Source: CAYWKS01 sp964458935 (lineage in GTDB: Bacteria; Planctomycetota; Phycisphaerae; Phycisphaerales; Zrk34). Taken from it: 49,463 nucleotides of DNA. A program made the position numbers and the translations under genes. How positions within the stretch are numbered: position 1 is the stretch's first letter; every line of letters starts with the position of its first letter. The stretch lies in contig CAYWKS010000020.1 in the NCBI GenBank assembly GCA_964458935.1, positions 1 through 49,463 of the forward strand, in the 5' to 3' direction. Positions 42,356-49,463 of the stretch are shown here, in pieces. The notes below the pieces were generated by a model, which worked only from the letters and a program-made list of their open reading frames with translations, searched no databases and was not told the DNA's origin.

Positions 42356-42465
42356 GGATCGCTGAGGGGTGATGGCGCCGGTGGTGCGCCGACCCGATGA
42401 ATCAGCGATCCGCGCGTGCGCAAGCCTCGTCGGCGTCAATCAGACATCAGCGATCAGACATCAGC
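42356..42465 (+). promoter_or_regulatory. Structured leader of secA with alternative pairings
   Basis: GGATCGCTGA (42356-42365) pairs perfectly with TCAGCGATCC (42402-42411). Inside, GGGT pairs with ACCC and GGCGC with GCGCC, making a long stacked hairpin. A second copy of the right arm, TCAGCGATC (42447-42455), can pair with the same left arm instead. It lies within two 13-nt direct repeats ATCAGACATCAGC (42439-42451 and 42453-42465). The left arm starts 11 nt after the stop codon of the upstream gene. The secA ribosome binding site GAAGG is at 42474-42478. Confidence 0.6.
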
Positions 42466-42484
42466 CAACCAGCGAAGGTGCATC

Positions 42485-46252
<3,768 letters not shown>

Positions 46253-46316
46253 ACGCCGCGACGACGGATCGTTCGGCGGTGATGCGGGCGGTGGGGTGAA
46301 CCGTATATTGCGATTG

Positions 46317-46335
46317 CGCGGCCCTTTGGGTCGCG
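46317..46335. terminator. Convergent hairpin between secA and the methyltransferase gene
   Basis: CGCGGCCC (46317-46324) pairs with GGGTCGCG (46328-46335) with one G-T wobble and a TTT loop, between two converging stop codons. No U-tract on either side. Confidence 0.45.
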
Positions 46336-46348
46336 GCTCAACGGGGGA

Positions 46349-47326
46349 TCACGTTCGGGTGCGTCGGGTGTGCTTGGCCAGGTGGGGGCTTCGGACGGGC
46401 TCGGCCTTTTTCTTGGGCTTGCCGCGCTCGATGCCCTTGTCCGCCAGGTCGGTGGTGAGGGGGCTGCCGGTCTTCTGGCAATGCCTGATGCGTTCGGTGG
46501 CCTTGTGCGCGTACGCCTTGCTCAGCTCGCACCCGACCCATTGCCGCTTCAGCCGCGCGGCGACGGCCAGCGTCGTGCCGCTGCCGACGAACGGGTCGAA
46601 TACCACATCGCCTTCATTCGAGGACAGCTTGATGATCCGTTCGAGCAGGGCCTCGGGGAGCTGGCACGGGTGCCAGCCCTGGCGCTCGGTGAACGTGCCG
46701 CACAACCGCGAGAGGTACCACGTGTCTTCGTCGGGGCTGAAGTACCGCTCGACGCCCTCGGCCTCGACCTCCTGCGGGCGGAGGTACCACGTGTCGTCGG
46801 GCATCTTGCCGGTTGGGTTCGCCCGCCGATCCGCGTAGGTCGTCTGCCGGGCGCTGGGCACGGCGACGGCGGGGCGGTTGAAGGTGAACGGCGGCTTCTT
46901 CGCCGTCCACCGCTCGAACGCCGCCGGCCCCACACCGTAGAACAGGTGCGCGTGGCTGCGGTTGAACTTGACCCTGCAGTTCTGCCCGAACGTGTAGTGC
47001 CAGATGATCCAGTTGCGATGCACCAGTTGGCGGTCACGCTCGAGCTGCTTCAGGTGGATGCGCACCTCGGCCGCGTACTCGTCGCCGATGAGGATGTACA
47101 TCGAGCCGGTCGGCTTGAGCAGGTGGACGCACGCGTCGATCCAGTCGCAGGTCCACCGGACGTACTCCTCATCGTCCCGCTTGTCTTCGTATTGGTCGTA
47201 CTGGTAGCCGATGTTGTACGGCGGGTCGGCGAACACCAGGTCGACCGAGTCGGCCGGCCAGTCGTTCATGATCCGGATGCAGTCGCCGACGTGGACCTTG
47301 GCGGGTGTGAACGAGCGCTTAGCCAT
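46349..47326 (-). CDS. Site-specific DNA methyltransferase (beta-type amino-methyltransferase)
   Basis: 325 residues. The catalytic motif IV, ADPPYNIGYQYDQ (DPPY at 34-37), comes before the SAM-binding motif I, DPFVGSGTTLAVAARL (about 244-259), as in beta-class N6-adenine/N4-cytosine methyltransferases. Between them is the target-recognition region, and LPEALLERIIKLSS is motif X. In that region DTWYL occurs twice, 23 residues apart, encoded by 15-nt direct repeats (46712-46726 and 46781-46795). No restriction endonuclease gene adjoins it, so it appears to be an orphan methylase. The tail is Lys/Arg-rich. TACAAT ends 8 nt before the ATG at 47326 and no Shine-Dalgarno sequence is present. Confidence 0.92.
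   Translation of the reverse strand: MAKRSFTPAKVHVGDCIRIMNDWPADSVDLVFADPPYNIGYQYDQYEDKRDDEEYVRWTCDWIDACVHLLKPTGSMYILIGDEYAAEVRIHLKQLERDRQLVHRNWIIWHYTFGQNCRVKFNRSHAHLFYGVGPAAFERWTAKKPPFTFNRPAVAVPSARQTTYADRRANPTGKMPDDTWYLRPQEVEAEGVERYFSPDEDTWYLSRLCGTFTERQGWHPCQLPEALLERIIKLSSNEGDVVFDPFVGSGTTLAVAARLKRQWVGCELSKAYAHKATERIRHCQKTGSPLTTDLADKGIERGKPKKKAEPVRSPHLAKHTRRTRT
46712..46795 (-). repeat. 15-nt direct repeats inside the methyltransferase gene
   Basis: GAGGTACCACGTGTC occurs at 46712-46726 and 46781-46795 on the plus strand. The offset is 69 nt, which keeps the reading frame. Confidence 0.9.
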
Positions 47327-47334
47327 GGGCGAGG

Positions 47335-47340
47335 ATTGTA
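47335..47340 (-). promoter_or_regulatory. -10 element abutting the methyltransferase gene
   Basis: TACAAT on the minus strand, 8 nt before the ATG. It suggests separate transcription of the methylase with no, or a very short, leader. Confidence 0.4.
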
Positions 47341-47381
47341 GCGCATCGGCGGTCGGGGCGCAAGCGTCGGCGCCCGGGGGG

Positions 47382-48296
47382 TCATCCGGCGTTGGACCGG
47401 TCGCTTTGCTCGTCCAGCCACTGCTCGTACGCCGGGGTGCGCTCGAGCAGCTCGAAATCGATCAGGGTGTAGGCCAGTTCGCCGCCGCGCCGGACGAGCC
47501 GGCCATCGCGGCCGAGCCGGAGGATGTAGTGCTGGGGCTTGTTGTCGAGGACGCGGAAGCCCTTGGCCTGGAGCTCGCCGGTGACGCGGGTGGTGAGCGG
47601 GCCCAGCTCGGCCGGGTCGAGCAGGCCGCGCATGGCGTACTCGGCGGCGTTCTCGCCGCGGACCCAGTGGAAGATCACCACGTAGTCGCGGTCGCTGTGC
47701 AGGCTGACGTGCTCGGAGCCGAACTGCTCGCGCTCGATGCTGGACGCGTCGCGGCGGAAGCGGCTGCGGTTGCGGCCGAGCTGCCACGGCTGGAACTGTT
47801 CGCTCGGGCAGAAGATCGCCAGCGGCCGCTTGGTCAGTATCCGCAGGCCCGGCGGGCCGAACCCGCTCTCGCGCAACTCCATCAACCGACCGAACTCCTC
47901 GAACGGGCTGAGGAAGTACGCGTTGGCCACGTCCTCGTCGGTGATGCTCTCGTCGGGGAAGGTCGACGGCACGTGGAGCGGCACGTCCTGGGCGAAGCGG
48001 GAGAACTTCACCACGAAGTCGACCCGGCGGCCGCGATTGTCCCGCGACGGCAGGCGGTACACCGTGCCGGTGCCCTCGTGCAGGCGATCGCCGGCGCGGC
48101 TGTAATGGTGCTCGGCGTACCACCGCTCGGGCTCCAGGGCGTCCCGCAGCGGCCAGCCGTACCGCGTCAGGTACAGATCGCCCAGCGGCATGTGCCGCAC
48201 CGCATATGGCACGCCGAACACCTGCACACAGTGCTCGTTGCCGGGCGCGGTGCGCTGGATGCAGGCCGGTCGTTGCGGGGGGGTGGCGTCCGACAT
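47382..48296 (-). CDS. Kinase-fold protein of unknown substrate
   Basis: 304 residues from the ATG at 48296 (an in-frame ATG at 48305 lies inside a -10-like box). Parts resemble the protein-kinase-like fold. TGTVYRLPSRD then VDFVVKFSRF suggests a nucleotide loop and ATP-binding Lys. VLDNKPQHYILRL resembles a catalytic D-x-K-P-x-H-x-x loop, and YTLIDFELLERTP an IDF metal motif. Similar arrangements occur in sugar, choline and lipopolysaccharide kinases. Other segments (PSTFPDESITDEDVANAYF and AIFCPSEQFQPWQLGRN) are unfamiliar. No membrane segment or signal peptide. It shares its orientation with the methylase, 55 nt upstream of it. Family assignment is tentative; the gene itself is well supported by length and codon use. 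Confidence 0.75.
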   Translation of the reverse strand: MSDATPPQRPACIQRTAPGNEHCVQVFGVPYAVRHMPLGDLYLTRYGWPLRDALEPERWYAEHHYSRAGDRLHEGTGTVYRLPSRDNRGRRVDFVVKFSRFAQDVPLHVPSTFPDESITDEDVANAYFLSPFEEFGRLMELRESGFGPPGLRILTKRPLAIFCPSEQFQPWQLGRNRSRFRRDASSIEREQFGSEHVSLHSDRDYVVIFHWVRGENAAEYAMRGLLDPAELGPLTTRVTGELQAKGFRVLDNKPQHYILRLGRDGRLVRRGGELAYTLIDFELLERTPAYEQWLDEQSDRSNAG

Positions 48297-48303
48297 CGCC
48301 GCC

Positions 48304-48309
48304 ATCTTA
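48304..48309 (-). promoter_or_regulatory. -10 element abutting the kinase-like gene
   Basis: TAAGAT on the minus strand ends 7 nt before the ATG at 48296. Together with the absence of a Shine-Dalgarno sequence it supports that start and a leaderless mRNA. Confidence 0.35.
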
Positions 48310-48437
48310 ACCGGTCGCGGCGGTGGCGGCGGCCCTTGGCATGATCGGTTGATCCGGCTATCCTTGTCCCGTTCGGCGGTCGGATGCTTGGCCGATCGCC
48401 TTGGCCAACCGCAATTTCCACTGCCTGAGGACGATCC

Positions 48438-49463
48438 ATGCCCGCTACCGGAACCATCAGCCAGGTGATCGGCTCGACGTTCGACGCGACGTTCGCCGAG
48501 AACGAGCTGCCCGACATCTACAACGCCCTGACGATCGAGCACGGCGAGGGCGACAGCCGCATCAGCCTCACCGGCGAGGTGCAGCAGCACCTGGGCGGCG
48601 GCCGGGTCCGGGCGGTCGCCCTGGGCTCGACCGACGGCGTGTCGCGCGGCATGGCCGTCCAGGACACCGGCGGACCGGTCACCGTGCCCGTCGGCGAACC
48701 GGTGCTCGGCCGGGTGTTCAACCTGCTCGGCCAGCCGGTCGATGAGAAGGGCCCGGTCGGCGACGACGTCGAGCGCAAGCCCATCCACCGCGAGCCGCCC
48801 GAGTTCGTCGACCTCGACCCCAAGACCCAGGTGCTCGAGACCGGCATCAAAGTGGTCGACCTGCTTTGCCCGTTCGTCCGAGGCGGGAAGATCGGGCTGT
48901 TCGGCGGCGCCGGCGTGGGCAAGACCGTCATCATCCAGGAGATGATCGCCCGCGTGGCCCGCGAGTTCGGCGGCTACTCCGTCTTCTGCGGCGTCGGCGA
49001 ACGCACACGCGAAGGCAACGACCTCTGGCTCGAAATGGGCGAAGCCGAATACACCGACGAGAACGGCAACAAAGCACACGTCCTCGACAAGGTCGCCATG
49101 GTCTTCGGCCAGATGAACGAACCCCCAGGCGCAAGACTCCGCGTCGCGCTCTCCGGCCTCACCATCGCCGAAGAATTCCGCGACGCCTCCGGCAAGGAAA
49201 CCATGACCTTCGTCGACAACATCTTCCGATTCACACAGGCCGGCGCCGAAGTCTCCGCGCTCCTCGGCCGCATGCCCTCCGCCGTCGGATACCAACCAAC
49301 ACTCTCCACTGAGATGGGCGAACTACAGGAACGCATCACCTCCACCTCTCAAGGCGCCATCACCTCCGTCCAAGCCATCTACGTCCCCGCCGACGACCTC
49401 ACCGCCCCCGCGCCCGCCACCGCCTACTAGCACCTCGCCGCCTTCGACCTCCACGCCCGCGGC
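48438..49463 (+). CDS. atpD: F1 ATP synthase subunit beta, 5' part with in-frame TAG near the window end
   Basis: The frame is open for 330 codons from the ATG at 48438 (GAGGA upstream) to a TAG at 49428-49430. Beta is the catalytic subunit of F1. The P-loop GLFGGAGVGKTVIIQEM, CGVGERTREGNDLW, and the Walker B region TMTFVDNIFRFTQAG are intact. The family normally continues through [21 protein letters not shown]; here PAPATAY is followed by TAG and then HLAAFDLHARG in the same frame, so the stop interrupts homology. Glu codons are 12 GAG to 1 GAA up to about 48990, but 12 GAA to 2 GAG after it. This points to a chimeric or low-quality contig end rather than a true stop. The gene lies far from atpA and on the other strand. 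Confidence 0.85.

Noticed and set aside
42416..42484. Upstream in-frame start of secA
   Set aside because: It would place the direct repeats of the leader inside the protein; the ATG at 42485 has a proper ribosome binding site and gives the normal SecA N-terminus.
47382..49295. Extension of the kinase-like gene far upstream across atpD
   Set aside because: The extra part is antisense to atpD and has no kinase-like residues. The ATG at 48296 with its -10 box is the better start.
49428..49430. TAG in atpD as a recoded codon
   Set aside because: TAG ends several complete genes in this window, and the surrounding codon shift favours an assembly or sequence problem.

Overview
The window looks like a genome fragment from a planctomycete, most likely of the Phycisphaerae. 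This rests on very high GC with G/C-ending codons, a C-terminal PEP-CTERM-type sorting tail on a secreted animal-type haem peroxidase, a eukaryote-like GT3 glycogen synthase, a ThuA/Gfo-Idh-MocA fusion, and small proteins resembling planctomycetal families. Taxonomy is inferred from gene content only. A run of 100 N flanked by identical 55-nt ends, and a right edge whose codon use changes abruptly, suggest a draft or metagenome-derived assembly.

Layout. 1-4033 (minus): 5' part of an F-type ATP synthase operon in transcription order atpZ-like, atpI-like, atpB, atpE, atpF, atpH, atpA (cut by the left edge), behind a TTGACA promoter and a leader with two perfect hairpins. 4357-8608 (plus): a GH15 glucoamylase-like enzyme and a glycogen debranching enzyme. 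8612-9312 (minus): a PilZ protein and a remnant of a K+-channel RCK domain. 9339-10568: argG. 10875-15918 (minus): homoserine dehydrogenase, GT3 glycogen synthase, an ApgM-type phosphoglycerate mutase/proposed homoserine kinase, and a membrane protein. 16098-19933: a secreted tandem YHS protein, mnmA, a 145-nt cluster of four G-loop hairpins, and a deoxyhypusine synthase-like gene. 20140-22077: an islet with AT-rich DNA, an HTH gene and a truncated transposase. 22078-31567: an MscK-like channel, polA between two peroxiredoxins, hemC and two small proteins. 31652-34446: tRNA-Leu(UAG), uppP and the peroxidase. 34667-38054: umuC and umuD separated by a divergently oriented EEP-family nuclease/phosphatase. 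38270-41915: the ThuA-oxidoreductase fusion and recQ. 42012-46252: a small exported protein followed by an enlarged secA. 46349-48296 (minus): an orphan DNA methyltransferase and a kinase-like protein. 48438-end: the beginning of atpD.

The strongest candidate for something new is the secA locus. A 110-residue protein with a signal peptide, an Arg-Ala-Pro-Ala motif and a Pro-Pro-Pro-Ala C-terminus lies 140 nt upstream of secA. The gap between them has a 10-bp hairpin whose left arm can pair with either of two 3' arms. This is the architecture of a SecM-type secretion monitor, although no sequence similarity to SecM is visible. The second candidate is the hairpin cluster after mnmA, a diverged tandem duplication of a two-hairpin unit with compensatory base changes. 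Others are a UmuD homologue that has lost both residues of its Ser-Lys dyad, a SecA with four wing-like repeats, and a recurring pattern of -10-like hexamers 6-10 nt before start codons that lack a Shine-Dalgarno sequence (mnmA, polA, recQ, apgM, the methyltransferase, the kinase-like gene and the putative secA regulator), which points to leaderless mRNAs.
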